Of a DNA stretch of 64,000 bases, positions 52,744 to 61,668 are shown piece after piece. Position 1 is the first letter of the stretch, and the number at the start of each line of letters is the position of its first letter. The DNA lies in assembly GCF_000967495.1 (NCBI RefSeq), contig NZ_JXXU01000043.1, positions 1 to 64,000 of the forward strand, written 5' to 3'. A model generated the notes under the pieces. It was not told the DNA's origin and made no database searches. It saw only the letters and a list, made by a program, of their open reading frames with translations. The translations under genes were made by a program, and so were the position numbers. Origin of the DNA: Vibrio neptunius (GTDB lineage Bacteria; Pseudomonadota; Gammaproteobacteria; Enterobacterales; Vibrionaceae).

Positions 52744-53179
52744 GAGGCTCTCTTTTCATGTAGATAAAAGCGTTGTCTTCGCCAGTGATATAAAACCCGA
52801 AGCGCTCATATAGCCTACCAACCTGATTTCCTTGTAAGTAGCACAGTTGGATAGACTTACGTTGTGCGTCGGCAAGCTCAATACAGTATTGCAGGATTTT
52901 GCTTCCCATTCCATTGCCGTGGTATTGGGTGAGCAGGAAGAAACGACAAAAGTAAAAGTGTTCTCCTTTGTCTTGCAGCAAAAAGCTGCCAACGGGTTGA
53001 CCGTTAACAGTCACTATGGAGGGCTGGTCTTCTTGCCACTCTTCAAGGTGAATACGTTGTTGCACTTGTTCATTCCAACCGAATACTGCTTTTATCGCGT
53101 CGTATTCTGCATTCTTTTTGAGAGAGAATAAGAAGTCGAAATCGCCCGGTGTAGCCGGGCGAAAATCAAAGTCGATCAT
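52736..53179 (-). CDS. GNAT-family acetyltransferase
   Basis: A 147-residue protein starting MIDFDFRPATPGDFDFLFSL, with a GNAT acetyl-CoA site at QYHGNGMGSKILQYCIE and a YERFGFYITGED end, typical of small RimI-like enzymes. The substrate is not known. It overlaps the following (upstream) YqfB gene by 4 nt (ATGA), and belongs to the leftward operon with the DEAD helicase. Confidence 0.85.
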   Translation of the reverse strand: MIDFDFRPATPGDFDFLFSLKKNAEYDAIKAVFGWNEQVQQRIHLEEWQEDQPSIVTVNGQPVGSFLLQDKGEHFYFCRFFLLTQYHGNGMGSKILQYCIELADAQRKSIQLCYLQGNQVGRLYERFGFYITGEDNAFIYMKREPLI

Positions 53180-53496
53180 GCATCAACCAGTTCATAAGTG
53201 ATCAAGAAAAGCTCGTCGGTGTTGGGGTAGATTTCCCGAATCAGCTGTTTAAGTTTTGGTAGCTCAATCGCTTCTTGCTCAGCGTGAAACTCGTTGATAT
53301 CGTCAAAGTGAAGGGGTTCTACCGCTAGAATCTTCACCTCACATACTTTCTCATCTTTCTCCAACGTGAAGACTTCAACCTGAGTACCTGGCACGTAATG
53401 AGCTTCTGATTCATCACGAATGGTAATGGTTTTTTTACCACAAGTGATCAGTGGAGTCAGAAACTCAAAAAAGAGAATTTTGGTCGGTGCGATCAT
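53176..53496 (-). CDS. yqfB: YqfB-type N4-acetylcytidine amidohydrolase (ASCH domain)
   Basis: A 106-residue protein of the YqfB/ASCH family. ITCGKKTITIRDESEAHYVP matches the family core exactly in order (GRKTITIRDESESH in E. coli YqfB), and the HAEQEAIELPKLKQLIREIY stretch corresponds to its second half. YqfB hydrolyses N4-acetylcytidine, releasing cytidine. The gene overlaps both neighbours by 4 nt, the GNAT gene and the DEAD helicase gene, so the three are translationally coupled; an acetyl-transferase, a deacetylating enzyme and an RNA helicase together suggest RNA modification turnover. Confidence 0.88.
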   Translation of the reverse strand: MIAPTKILFFEFLTPLITCGKKTITIRDESEAHYVPGTQVEVFTLEKDEKVCEVKILAVEPLHFDDINEFHAEQEAIELPKLKQLIREIYPNTDELFLITYELVDA

Positions 53497-54692
53497 TGGG
53501 AATCCTTGTTTTGACGCTTGTGTTTAGGTACGTAGTTTAAAATGGAAATAGGCACAGGTTTACGCGGCTCAAATCCTTCAACGTCACGACGTTCAATCAG
53601 ATGGCCGAGGCGGCTTTCGATCATGCACAAATTCTTGAAGTTATCTTTAGATACAAAGGATATGGCCTCGCCTTGTGCATCCGCACGACCTGTTCGACCA
53701 ATACGATGTACGTATTCATCAGCAGGGAAAGGCAGATCGTAGTTAATAACACGAGTCAGGCCTTCAATGTCAATACCACGAGCGCCGACACCTGTGGCGA
53801 TCATGTATTGGATTTTGCCCGCTTTAAAATCTTCGAGTAGCTGAGAACGTACGGCTTGGCTACGACCGCTGTGAAACGCTTCGGCTTCAATACCGCGCTT
53901 TTCCAATTGTTGAGCCAGTTTGGCTGCGCCGTGTTTCGTTTCGATAAAGATCAGAGCCTGATCCCAATTGTTTTCTTTGATTAGGTGGCTGAGGAGGGCG
54001 GACTTCTTGTCTTTATCGACCGTAATTAGCCACTGTTCGATATTCTTTTTCGACGCTTGATTGGCTGAGATTGAAATTTCGTATGGATCGTGTACCGCTG
54101 TTTTCGCTAGGTCTCGAACTTTATTCGATAGAGTGGCGGAGAACAGCAAGTGCTGAATATCGGTTGGCAGTCGGTCAAGGATTTTGTTGATGTCGTCAAT
54201 AAACCCCATATCGAGCATACGGTCGGCTTCATCCAGTACCAACATTTCAACTTCCTCAAAATGTACGGCGCGTTTGCCATACATATCGATCAGTCGACCG
54301 GGTGTCGCGACCAGAATATCTACTCCTTCAATTAGGGCTTGTTTCTGAGCCTGTTCATCCACACCGCCGTACATCGCGAGTGACGTAAGAGCGAGGTGTT
54401 GGCCGTAGTCTCGAATTTTTTCTTCAACCTGTACAGCCAACTCACGTGTTGGCGTGAGAATCAAACCACGAATACGTTTCTTACGCTGAGTTTCGCCCTG
54501 ACTCAATTTTTCCAGCATTGGCAGCACAAAGCTAGCGGTTTTACCTGTACCTGTTTGTGCGGCTGCAATTAAATCTTCGCCACGCAGAACCACGGGAATG
54601 GCTTTGGTCTGAATCGTTGTCGGTTTGTCGTAACCCAGTTGCTGAATGGCGTCGGTTATTGGTTGGCTTAAGCCGAGCTTAGAGAATGGCAT
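53493..54692 (-). CDS. DEAD-box RNA helicase (RhlE-like)
   Basis: A 399-residue helicase core with a short basic C-terminal tail (YVPKHKRQNKDSQ). Motifs in order: PTTIQTKAIP (Q), AAQTGTGKTASF (I), PTRELAVQ (Ia), VLDEADRMLDMGF (II), FSATLS (III), ARGIDIEGL (V) and HRIGRTGRA (VI). It is closest in layout to RhlE-type proteins, which act in ribosome assembly and RNA decay; it lacks the long C-terminal extension of other DEAD proteins. It is first in the operon with yqfB and the GNAT gene. Confidence 0.92.
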   Translation of the reverse strand: MPFSKLGLSQPITDAIQQLGYDKPTTIQTKAIPVVLRGEDLIAAAQTGTGKTASFVLPMLEKLSQGETQRKKRIRGLILTPTRELAVQVEEKIRDYGQHLALTSLAMYGGVDEQAQKQALIEGVDILVATPGRLIDMYGKRAVHFEEVEMLVLDEADRMLDMGFIDDINKILDRLPTDIQHLLFSATLSNKVRDLAKTAVHDPYEISISANQASKKNIEQWLITVDKDKKSALLSHLIKENNWDQALIFIETKHGAAKLAQQLEKRGIEAEAFHSGRSQAVRSQLLEDFKAGKIQYMIATGVGARGIDIEGLTRVINYDLPFPADEYVHRIGRTGRADAQGEAISFVSKDNFKNLCMIESRLGHLIERRDVEGFEPRKPVPISILNYVPKHKRQNKDSQ

Positions 54693-54801
54693 CGATACAC
54701 TCTGAATCTAAATAGTGAAGCGGGAGAAACCCGGTATGTGGCGCAGAGTTTAACATGAATACGCCCACACGGGATCGTTACCTCGCTTAATTCTCGCAAT
54801 A

Positions 54802-55272
54802 TCAGCGACTAAGAATCTCCGTCACGATGTCTGTTTTTACAGAGTTAGCGATAAAGCAATGTTGGTGAGCGAGGCGGTGCATTTTCTCCAATTGTAGGTA
54901 ATTTGGTTTTTTGTCACCTGAGAAAACGATATCGGGTCTCAGTGTCACCTTGGTGACCGATGTCCGGCCTTTTTCATCTTCTTCCATTATGCCAATCGCC
55001 GTATCAACGTAAGCGTCAATAACATAACGACGCTTAGCAGCAATCCCCAAAAAGGTCAGCATGTGGCAACTTGATATTGCGGCAATAAACGCTTCCTCCG
55101 GATCGACATTTTCCTCGACTGAGTAAGGCAACGGTACCACATGAGGGGATGCAGACGCAGGGACACGGACGCCGCCGTCAAACTCCCACAGATGTGCACG
55201 GCTGTATTGGTTGTCGCTGAATGTCTCATGTTCGGCCCGCTTCCAGCGAATGGTCGCACTGTAATCTGACAT
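54802..55272 (-). CDS. OsmC-family peroxiredoxin-like protein
   Basis: A 156-residue protein from ATG 55272, with GGAGG just upstream. Two cysteines mark the OsmC/Ohr fold: one in AAISSCHMLTFLGIAAKRR and one in HQHCFIANSVKTD. WEFDGGVRVPASASPHVVPL is also typical of the OsmC subgroup. OsmC proteins reduce organic and fatty-acid hydroperoxides. It is divergent from the amidohydrolase gene. No OhrR-like gene is adjacent. Confidence 0.9.
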   Translation of the reverse strand: MSDYSATIRWKRAEHETFSDNQYSRAHLWEFDGGVRVPASASPHVVPLPYSVEENVDPEEAFIAAISSCHMLTFLGIAAKRRYVIDAYVDTAIGIMEEDEKGRTSVTKVTLRPDIVFSGDKKPNYLQLEKMHRLAHQHCFIANSVKTDIVTEILSR

Positions 55273-55540
55273 GCATTCCTCCATGAATATGATGCAAAAT
55301 AAGAGAAGTAGACCTTCGTAGAATATCGTATTAACGGGGTGTGACATAGGCAGTATGTCAATAATTCGGAAGCGTTTATCGACTCTGATTGCAGTCTCTA
55401 CCGGCTTATAGACTTTTATCGCTATCCCAAAACTCTGATAGTGACTATTTTTCATCGATTACAATGGCTTGCTAGGCTGTGTTTCGAGACTAGCCCTATA
55501 CTATGAAACGTTAGGGATAAATAAAAAGGAACCCAAGCCA

Positions 55541-57214
55541 ATGAAATGTGCTTACCCTCTGACACTACTACTGAGTTTAACTATGAATGGCAATCTGCAC
55601 GCTGCTGACTCTGCGGAGATGGTGTTAACCAATGCCCATATTTACGGTCATCAAAACGCCGATTCGATCGCTATCGCCAACGGTAAAATTCTTTATGTCG
55701 GTTCACAAGAAGATATGAAGAGATTCGCTGGCTCGATGACTGAAACCATAGATTTGGATGGTGGTTTTATCGCACCGGGCTTTATCGACAACCATAATCA
55801 TGTCTTTGAGGCTGCGTCGGAAGCGGGCGGTCAATGTGAGCTGAGTATGGATGCAGGGATTGAAGAACAAATCCCCTATCTAAAAGCGTGTCGTAAAGAG
55901 GCACGCCGAGGTGAGTGGGTAATGGGCTATGGTTTTTCGATAGAAGCAGTGTTGGCAGAAGACAACAGACGGACGCCATTAGAGGTCATCGACTCGATTT
56001 TCCCTGATCAGCCTGTGATCATTATGGAACAGACTTCCCACTCAATGTGGGTCAATTCGGTTGCGTTAGATATCGCGGGTATCAATAAACATTCACCGGA
56101 ACCACAAGGTGGCAAGATCCTCAAAGATGAAGAGACTGGTGAGCTCAATGGCATCTTGTTTGATAACGCTGGCGATATTGTTATGGAGATGGCTTGGAAT
56201 AGTCTTGAAGAACAGTTTGATCAAAGTTATGAAGGAATGATGGCTGGGCTCGATGAAGCACGACGACATGGAATTACCACCATAGGTGATGGCCGACTCT
56301 ACTGGAAACGTGGTTGGTATGAAGTATGGAAAGAAGCAGAAAAGCGCGGTGACCTGACGGCACGTGTTTCTTTAAGGCCTTGGATCTACCCGACTGATTC
56401 AATGCAGCCGCAACTTTCCTTCCTGTCTAAAGTGTTGGCAACAGACAAGTCGCGTCTTGTGCTGGTGGACCAAGTCAAAATGTACAGCGATGGTATTCTG
56501 GTCAATGGGACGGCAAAGACGCTCGCGCCTTACTTAGACACTTATATTCCAGACGAGCCCTACGGTATTAATTACATTCCGCCAAAGGCAATGGCTGATT
56601 GGCTCAACGCATTGGATAAAATTGGCTATGGTGCGCATATCCACGCGATTGGTGATGGAGCGATACGCGAATCCCTCAATGCGATAGAGAGCATCCGTAA
56701 GCAAGGCAGCAATAAAAACTATACCCTGACCCATGTAGAGCTGGTGAATTCGAAAGACGTCGAACGTTTTTCTCAACTTAATGTAACCGCGGACTTTCAA
56801 GTGGGGTCTGACTATGTTGCCTATCACGAGCATCAATGGGCGGAGGCGTTTCTCGGCGCGAAGAGAACACGAGCACTCATGAACCTGAAAGCCATCTTCG
56901 AAACAGGTGCTAACGTTTCCTTAAGCAGTGACTGGAATGTGCATGACATCAATCCTTTGGTTGGGATTGGTAACAGTTTAATTATGGGCAAAACCGGCTT
57001 GCCGAGTGTGGAAGATGCCATAGACGCCTACACCATCAATGCGGCAGTGAGTTTAGGCCTCGATGACATTACGGGCTCAATTGAAGTGGGCAAAGCGGCA
57101 GACTTTGCGATTCTATCGCGTGATATTACAAAACTGTCGGCAGAGAAAATCAAAAAGACAGATATCTGGATGACGTTCCTCAATGGTCAAGTTGTCTACG
57201 ACATCGACGAATAA
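55541..57214 (+). CDS. Exported amidohydrolase (YtcJ-like)
   Basis: A 557-residue protein from ATG 55541, with a signal peptide (MKCAYPLTLLLSLTMNGNLHAAD). The amidohydrolase (urease-superfamily) fold is shown by AIANGKILYVG and FIDNHNHVFEAASEAG (HxH metal pair), HIHAIGDGAI, LTHVELVNS and SSDWNVHDINP, placed as in YtcJ-like metal hydrolases. AAGGA lies before the ATG. It probably hydrolyses an amide or cyclic amide in the periplasm; no substrate is evident. The LysR gene downstream is convergent, so their link is uncertain. Confidence 0.87.
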   Translation: MKCAYPLTLLLSLTMNGNLHAADSAEMVLTNAHIYGHQNADSIAIANGKILYVGSQEDMKRFAGSMTETIDLDGGFIAPGFIDNHNHVFEAASEAGGQCELSMDAGIEEQIPYLKACRKEARRGEWVMGYGFSIEAVLAEDNRRTPLEVIDSIFPDQPVIIMEQTSHSMWVNSVALDIAGINKHSPEPQGGKILKDEETGELNGILFDNAGDIVMEMAWNSLEEQFDQSYEGMMAGLDEARRHGITTIGDGRLYWKRGWYEVWKEAEKRGDLTARVSLRPWIYPTDSMQPQLSFLSKVLATDKSRLVLVDQVKMYSDGILVNGTAKTLAPYLDTYIPDEPYGINYIPPKAMADWLNALDKIGYGAHIHAIGDGAIRESLNAIESIRKQGSNKNYTLTHVELVNSKDVERFSQLNVTADFQVGSDYVAYHEHQWAEAFLGAKRTRALMNLKAIFETGANVSLSSDWNVHDINPLVGIGNSLIMGKTGLPSVEDAIDAYTINAAVSLGLDDITGSIEVGKAADFAILSRDITKLSAEKIKKTDIWMTFLNGQVVYDIDE

Positions 57215-57221
57215 ATCATCG

Positions 57222-57246
57222 CGCTGCACTATCCTCTAGTGCGGCG
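57222..57246. terminator. Bidirectional terminator between amidohydrolase and LysR genes
   Basis: CGCTGCACTA (57222-57231) and TAGTGCGGCG (57237-57246) form a 10-bp stem with one G-T pair and a 5-nt loop. It lies between convergent genes. Confidence 0.55.
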
Positions 57247-57261
57247 TTGTATTCCAGCTGA

Positions 57262-58134
57262 TTAGCGCGTGAATTCATGACATTGTCTGAGTGATTTTAT
57301 AACTTGATGGCCTGTTTTTGACAGGGTCAGTCCTGGCCGCCAGCTCAGCTCGACGCGTCGTGGGATATCACTCTGTTCAAACTCAGAATCCAGCTTAATT
57401 AAGTTACCAGTTTCAAGCTGTGCCTTGATGTTTGCTAAGGGCAGAAAAGCAAAACCATGACCAGATTCAAGCAGTTTAATCAATATAGATAAATCACTGA
57501 TGATGGCATAATCTGGGCTGAAACCTTCACCCTCTTCGCCAACCTCTCCCCATATCAGTTCTTTGTGTTTACTTAGATCAGCAATCGATACAGGTTGAGC
57601 TTTTACCAGAGACATAGAGTGTTGGCAAACTAAGCCCTCTGAATAACATCCCAGTTTGGCGCATTCCACGTCTGGCTGATGAAGCTGATTTGATTCATGT
57701 CGAACGATAACGTCAGCTTCTCCAGCGACCAAAGCTTCTCGTAAGTCAGTATGTTCCCCACGATAGATCTCGACATCAAGATTGGGCAGCTGAAAAAGCT
57801 CCCCGATGGCGTTTAACAGCAATGATTCAGGTACATAATGCTCAATACCTATGCGTACAGCGATTGGCTCACCAAAACTTATTGCAGCTGCTTTATCGGC
57901 GAGTTTATCCAACTGGGCAAGCGTATGAGTCAAGGAAGGAAGTAATTGCTCACCTTGCTCGCTCAAGGTACTTTTGTTACCTGTACGATCAAAGAAAGTG
58001 ACACCTAAATCAATTTCAAGATCAGAGATCCACTGGCTGACTTGAGACTGCTTTTTACCGAGCTTCCGCGCTGCCGCTGAAATAGAACCATTTTCAATGG
58101 CGATAAGAAGAGCTTTAAGGTGAGTGGTATTCAT
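57262..58134 (-). CDS. LysR-family transcriptional regulator
   Basis: A 290-residue regulator from ATG 58134 (an in-frame start at 58200 adds 22 residues; neither has a strong ribosome-binding site). The helix-turn-helix lies at residues 4-60: HLKALLIAIENGSISAAARK, LGKKQSQVSQWISDLE and IDLGVTFFDRTGNKSTLSEQ. The co-inducer domain follows (ISFGEPIAVRIGIEHYVPES). It is convergent with the amidohydrolase gene and divergent from the maa-type gene, so the latter could be a target. Confidence 0.87.
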   Translation of the reverse strand: MNTTHLKALLIAIENGSISAAARKLGKKQSQVSQWISDLEIDLGVTFFDRTGNKSTLSEQGEQLLPSLTHTLAQLDKLADKAAAISFGEPIAVRIGIEHYVPESLLLNAIGELFQLPNLDVEIYRGEHTDLREALVAGEADVIVRHESNQLHQPDVECAKLGCYSEGLVCQHSMSLVKAQPVSIADLSKHKELIWGEVGEEGEGFSPDYAIISDLSILIKLLESGHGFAFLPLANIKAQLETGNLIKLDSEFEQSDIPRRVELSWRPGLTLSKTGHQVIKSLRQCHEFTR

Positions 58135-58373
58135 CCGTGATATCCGAGCAGTTAAGGCAATAGAGCCCATTTTAGAGAATACCCGTAACGTTGTGAACAA
58201 TGGAGACCAAGTTGGACTTGATTAATGTCGATGCCAACCTATTTGTTGTCACTGGCACGACAATAAAAGTTGCGATCTCACATACAGGGTAATCGAGAGT
58301 CGAAATAGGCTTATTTTTGACTAAGATTGTGCGACGATTTGCGTCGTGGTAACTGGAATTCAAGGGGCTGTAA

Positions 58374-58928
58374 ATGATAACAGAAAAACAGAAAATGCTC
58401 GCAGGTGAACCCTACGATGCTTGGGACAAACAGCTCTATAGTGAACGTATTGATTGCCGAAAAACACTACAAAAGCTCAACAACAGTATTCCTGATACGG
58501 TTCAATGGCGAGAAGCGATAGATACTCTAATTCCGGATTCCGAAGGCGCCTATATCGAGCCACCGTTTCGCTGTGATTATGGCTCTAATATCAAACTGGG
58601 AAAAAACTTCTACGCTAATTTCAATTGTATCGTGTTAGATGTTGCACAAGTCGATATTGGTGACAACGTATTATTTGCTCCAAATGTTCAAATCTATACG
58701 GCAGGTCATCCACTAGATGTCAAAGGTCGAGTTGAAGAAGGGATAGAATTCGGTACATCCATCACGATTGGGAATAATGTCTGGCTAGGCGGCGGGGTTA
58801 TTGTCTGTCCGGGGGTCTCCATTGGCGAAAACAGTGTGGTGGGAGCGGGCAGTGTTGTTACAAAAGATATACCCTCTAACGTGGTAGCCGCAGGGAATCC
58901 CTGTAAAGTCATAAAACCTATCGAGTAA
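58374..58928 (+). CDS. Maltose/galactoside O-acetyltransferase type (Maa/LacA-like)
   Basis: A 184-residue hexapeptide-repeat enzyme starting MITEKQKMLAGEPYDAWDKQ, the typical Maa/NodL N-terminal motif. RCDYGSNIKLGKNFYANFNC is the family core. The left-handed beta-helix contains NVQIYTAGHPLD with the catalytic His, and ITIGNNVWLGGGVIVCPGVS and VVGAGSVVTKDIPSNVV. It transfers acetyl groups from acetyl-CoA to sugars. AAGGGG precedes the ATG. It is divergent from the LysR regulator. Confidence 0.9.
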   Translation: MITEKQKMLAGEPYDAWDKQLYSERIDCRKTLQKLNNSIPDTVQWREAIDTLIPDSEGAYIEPPFRCDYGSNIKLGKNFYANFNCIVLDVAQVDIGDNVLFAPNVQIYTAGHPLDVKGRVEEGIEFGTSITIGNNVWLGGGVIVCPGVSIGENSVVGAGSVVTKDIPSNVVAAGNPCKVIKPIE

Positions 58929-59203
58929 AAATAACTTAGCCTTGTGTTGTTATACCATGGATGAACTGATTATTGCGTTTATTCGGCCTCATTCACAGCT
59001 TTAATGTTGAACTTGATGTGAAAGCGTTGACTTAGCTATTTTTGAGATTGGCACACTCATTCAGTATGAGTATGTCTGTTATAGTCCCGTTCTTTTACTC
59101 ACTAGTTAAAGCGCCAATGATGGTCTAGCGCGAATAAATTGAGTATGTGCTCAACGAAATAGAACCACGTGCAATGTAAGAACGTTGGCTGGCAAGGAGA
59201 ATA

Positions 59204-59719
59204 ATGGAAGTTCAACTAGTAAAAATAAAACCTGAAGAGCGATACGTACTTGAGAATTTGTTCTGTTATTACGTCTACGACATGTCAGAGTATATGAAAT
59301 GGAATCCAACTAAAGATGGTCATTTTGATGGGTACGATGTTTCAAAGTTCGATCCTTACTGGAAGCGAGATGACCACACTCCCTATTTCATAAAGGTCAA
59401 CAACGAAATGGCTGGTTTTGTTCTGGTTCGTTGTTACCCCAGTGACCCAACACGGTATGACATTGAGCAATTCTTTGTGCTACGCAAGTTTAAAGGTCAG
59501 GGAGTAGGTCGGGGCGTTTTGGCGCAAGTCGTAAAAGCCTATCCGGGCAAGTGGCAGATTCGAATTCTGCAAGAAAATTCAGGCGCGCTCAGTTTCTGGA
59601 AGTCTGCAGTATCGCGTATCGTCGGTGAAAACTATACGTTGTCAAAAGCGAACGATGTGGATCTTGTTATGCTCTTTATCCACTTTGAGACACCCAACGG
59701 ACAAACCATGCACGCGTGA
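59204..59719 (+). CDS. GNAT-family acetyltransferase
   Basis: A 171-residue protein with GNAT motif A in IEQFFVLRKFKGQGVGRGVL and AQVVKAYPGKWQIRILQENS following, and an N-terminal LENLFCYYVYDMSEYMKWNP. AGGAG lies before the ATG. It is unlike the two other GNAT proteins in this window. The sequence becomes more AT-rich from here rightward. Target unknown. Confidence 0.85.
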   Translation: MEVQLVKIKPEERYVLENLFCYYVYDMSEYMKWNPTKDGHFDGYDVSKFDPYWKRDDHTPYFIKVNNEMAGFVLVRCYPSDPTRYDIEQFFVLRKFKGQGVGRGVLAQVVKAYPGKWQIRILQENSGALSFWKSAVSRIVGENYTLSKANDVDLVMLFIHFETPNGQTMHA

Positions 59720-59809
59720 CTTTGTCGTGAGGGGCGTTAATTACGCTAGTTCGTGGTTATGTATTATCTCTTTTCCTTACTTAGTTGAATATTCAGCTTA
59801 GAGAAAATT

Positions 59810-60268
59810 ATGAAAATTTTATATTCAGGTGGTCTGCAGATCCGTTCTCGCAATGCGCAAGAGCGCTTGTTAAATATTGATACCTTTTTAGATGGTGAGT
59901 TGGCTTTCCACAACTTGTATCGAGAAGTTAAAGCAAGTGACTATCCCATTGCTCAGGATTGCTTTGGTGACCAATATCTTATTCGAGACAATTTGGTTAT
60001 TAAATTAGATGCTGAAACGGGTGAAATTGATGAGTTTGGTTGTAGCTGGGAGCAGTTTTTGGCTTGGGTGGAGGAGGCCCCGGTTGAAAGATTAAATATT
60101 CCAAACGATTTGGAATTAAAGGTCGGCCAGTTGTTATTCGCGTATCCTCCTTTTTGCACTGTTGAAGGACAAAATGCAACGATAAAAGCCATTGATGGTA
60201 TTGAGCTAATTAGTTTTCACGCGGATTTTGCCAAGCAGATAGACGGAAGAGTTACAGAGGAAATTTAA
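59810..60268 (+). CDS. Hypothetical 152-residue protein, accessory region
   Basis: A soluble protein starting MKILYSGGLQIRSRNAQERL, without signal peptide or membrane helices. FGDQYLIRDNLVIKLDAETG followed by EIDEFGCSWEQFLAWVEEAP recalls the surface of SMI1/KNR4-like (SUKH) proteins that often act as immunity proteins, but the match is loose. It is AT-rich compared with its left neighbours. A run of short repeats and the GGGACAGGCACC motif begin right after its stop codon. No toxin gene is adjacent. Confidence 0.65.
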   Translation: MKILYSGGLQIRSRNAQERLLNIDTFLDGELAFHNLYREVKASDYPIAQDCFGDQYLIRDNLVIKLDAETGEIDEFGCSWEQFLAWVEEAPVERLNIPNDLELKVGQLLFAYPPFCTVEGQNATIKAIDGIELISFHADFAKQIDGRVTEEI

Positions 60269-60270
60269 AG

Positions 60271-60326
60271 AGAACTTAGAACTTAAAGAACTTAAAGGCA
60301 AAAACTTAAAGGGACAGGCACCCTAA
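60271..60326 (+). repeat. Tandem AGAACTTAA-type run plus GGGACAGGCACC motif, copy 1
   Basis: The stop codon of the preceding gene is followed by repeated GAACTTA/GAACTTAAA units (60271-60310) leading into GGGACAGGCACCCTAA (60311-60326). Copies 2 and 3 are at 61169-61210 and 62446-62480. It is probably a mobile or recombination-derived repeat. Confidence 0.75.
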
Positions 60327-60419
60327 GAAAGGACAAGTCGTTACCTGCGTAGGTAAGATATCGGATTTGTTGGTTTTCATGTGGTGTTAGCAATCGAAGA
60401 CAGCGAGAAGGAGTTGCGA

Positions 60420-61157
60420 ATGAAAGTTGCGCTGGTTACTGGAGGCTCGAAAGGCATTGGTTTACAGGTGGTCATAAGACTGATAGAGCTAGGATATAAA
60501 GTCGTCACTTGCTCTCGTTCACAAGAAACGTGGACTAAAGTTCTAGCTAAGTATCCCAAGCTAAATAGTGTGGATTACCAGGCGGTCGACATCGCGGATG
60601 AACGAGCACTAGAAAAGTGGTTTGCTCATATCGCAGTACAGTATGGGAGGCTGGATGTTGCAGTAAACAACGCATCACCAGCACTGGCTTCTAGGGGGAG
60701 TATTACTGATGTAGACGTATCACGTCTCAAAGAAACACTGCACGTGGACTTTTTATCCCAAGCATTATGCTTACGTGCCGAACTAAAATTGATGAAGGAG
60801 GGGGCATCAATCGTTAACGTTAGCTCCGTTAATGGTCTTAGACCGACTCCCAATGCATCAATGTACAGTGCCGCTAAACATGCTCTTGAAGGATTAACTC
60901 GTTCCGTTGCTCTAGAAAGCATTTCCGATGGAATCCGAGTCAATGCTGTAGCACCCGGTGTAACATGGACGCCACGCTGGGAAGAGCGCCAGCTTGAAAT
61001 GCCGAGTATTCGCGCCGATGTGTCTGATGTCGTTCCGGTGAAGCGCTTCGGAGAAGTGAATGAAATCGTCAATGCGATCGAGTTCTTGTTGTCTGATAAG
61101 GCGAGCTATATTGTTGGTCATACATTGGTCGTGGATGGTGGGCTATCATTGGCATAG
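60420..61157 (+). CDS. SDR-family oxidoreductase (beta-ketoacyl-reductase-like)
   Basis: A 245-residue enzyme from ATG 60420 (AAGGAG seven bases upstream; an open extension to 60381 is not needed). The cofactor loop is VTGGSKGIG, NNASPA is the NNAG motif, SIVNVSSVNG carries the catalytic Ser, and YSAAKHA is the YxxxK pair. The C-terminus ends SYIVGHTLVVDGGLSLA, the usual SDR close. Substrate unknown. It lies between copies 1 and 2 of the tandem-repeat motif. Confidence 0.88.
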   Translation: MKVALVTGGSKGIGLQVVIRLIELGYKVVTCSRSQETWTKVLAKYPKLNSVDYQAVDIADERALEKWFAHIAVQYGRLDVAVNNASPALASRGSITDVDVSRLKETLHVDFLSQALCLRAELKLMKEGASIVNVSSVNGLRPTPNASMYSAAKHALEGLTRSVALESISDGIRVNAVAPGVTWTPRWEERQLEMPSIRADVSDVVPVKRFGEVNEIVNAIEFLLSDKASYIVGHTLVVDGGLSLA

Positions 61158-61168
61158 ATTGCCAACAA

Positions 61169-61210
61169 GAGAGTAAGGAGAGTAAGAGAGTAAGAGGACA
61201 GGCACCCTAA
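61169..61210 (+). repeat. Tandem GAGAGTAAG run plus AGGACAGGCACC motif, copy 2
   Basis: Three GAGAGTAA units (61169-61193) lead into GAGGACAGGCACCCTAA (61194-61210). The last unit grades into the motif, as in copies 1 and 3, although the repeat unit differs in each. Confidence 0.75.
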
Positions 61211-61215
61211 CACTA

Positions 61216-61272
61216 TGGATCGAGGGAGAAGTCAGGCACAATGGTGGTGCGAAATCCGGCTTCTGCCCAATC
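61216..61272. repeat. 57-bp copy of an internal segment of the LysR gene at 62636-62692
   Basis: TGGATCGAGGGAGAAGTCAG and what follows agree with 62636-62692 at all but two of 57 positions. The source is inside the coding region of the purA-linked LysR gene (62486-63355). Here it sits outside any gene, directly after repeat copy 2, so it is a duplicated or residual fragment. Confidence 0.85.
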
Positions 61273-61551
61273 CACTTATTGCAGAGTGATATGCTTGGAT
61301 AAGAAATTGTCAACAATTGACCGTTTTGCATTGTTTAAAGTAAGAAACTTATTTTTTAGATTAAATAATCAAAATTTAGTACATGATTATAGATTAGAAT
61401 TGAGATGGTAATAATAATTTTCTTAGTTTTGTTTATATTATGGTCAGTCACTTTTTTGCTTGAATAATAAACAGGTTTTGACATCGTTAGTAAGCCAAAT
61501 TATGCATTAATACTTGTAGTGACTAATTACTTAAAAAATTTCGTAGAATAA

Positions 61552-61581
61552 TTGACAGATTACTTCTTCTATAAATATACT
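61552..61581 (+). promoter_or_regulatory. Near-consensus sigma-70 promoter of the secreted orphan gene
   Basis: TTGACA (61552-61557), an 18-bp spacer and TATACT (61576-61581). The -35 box is perfect and the -10 box has one mismatch. The start codon of the gene is 88 bp after the -10 element, leaving room for a leader. Confidence 0.7.
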
Positions 61582-61668
61582 CGCCGCCTATTAATAAAAA
61601 TAGACAAAGATAAAGCCTGATAATCGTCAGGCAGTCGATAATAATATTATTCATGGTTAGGAGTTATA

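Larger units (their letters stand above)
61158..61668. other. 511-bp AT-rich gap between the SDR gene and the secreted orphan gene
   Basis: It contains the second repeat motif (61169-61210), the 57-bp LysR-gene fragment (61216-61272), a promoter (61552-61581) and a 5' leader with a small stem GCCTGA/TCAGGC (61615-61632). The middle (61320-61550) is very AT-rich and has no gene that I can support. Confidence 0.6.

Noticed and set aside
59810..60268. Firm call as SUKH/SMI1 immunity protein
   Set aside because: Only a loose resemblance in one stretch, and no toxin gene beside it.
61273..61550. Coding genes in the AT-rich gap before the secreted orphan
   Set aside because: Only short frames full of stops with no ribosome-binding sites.
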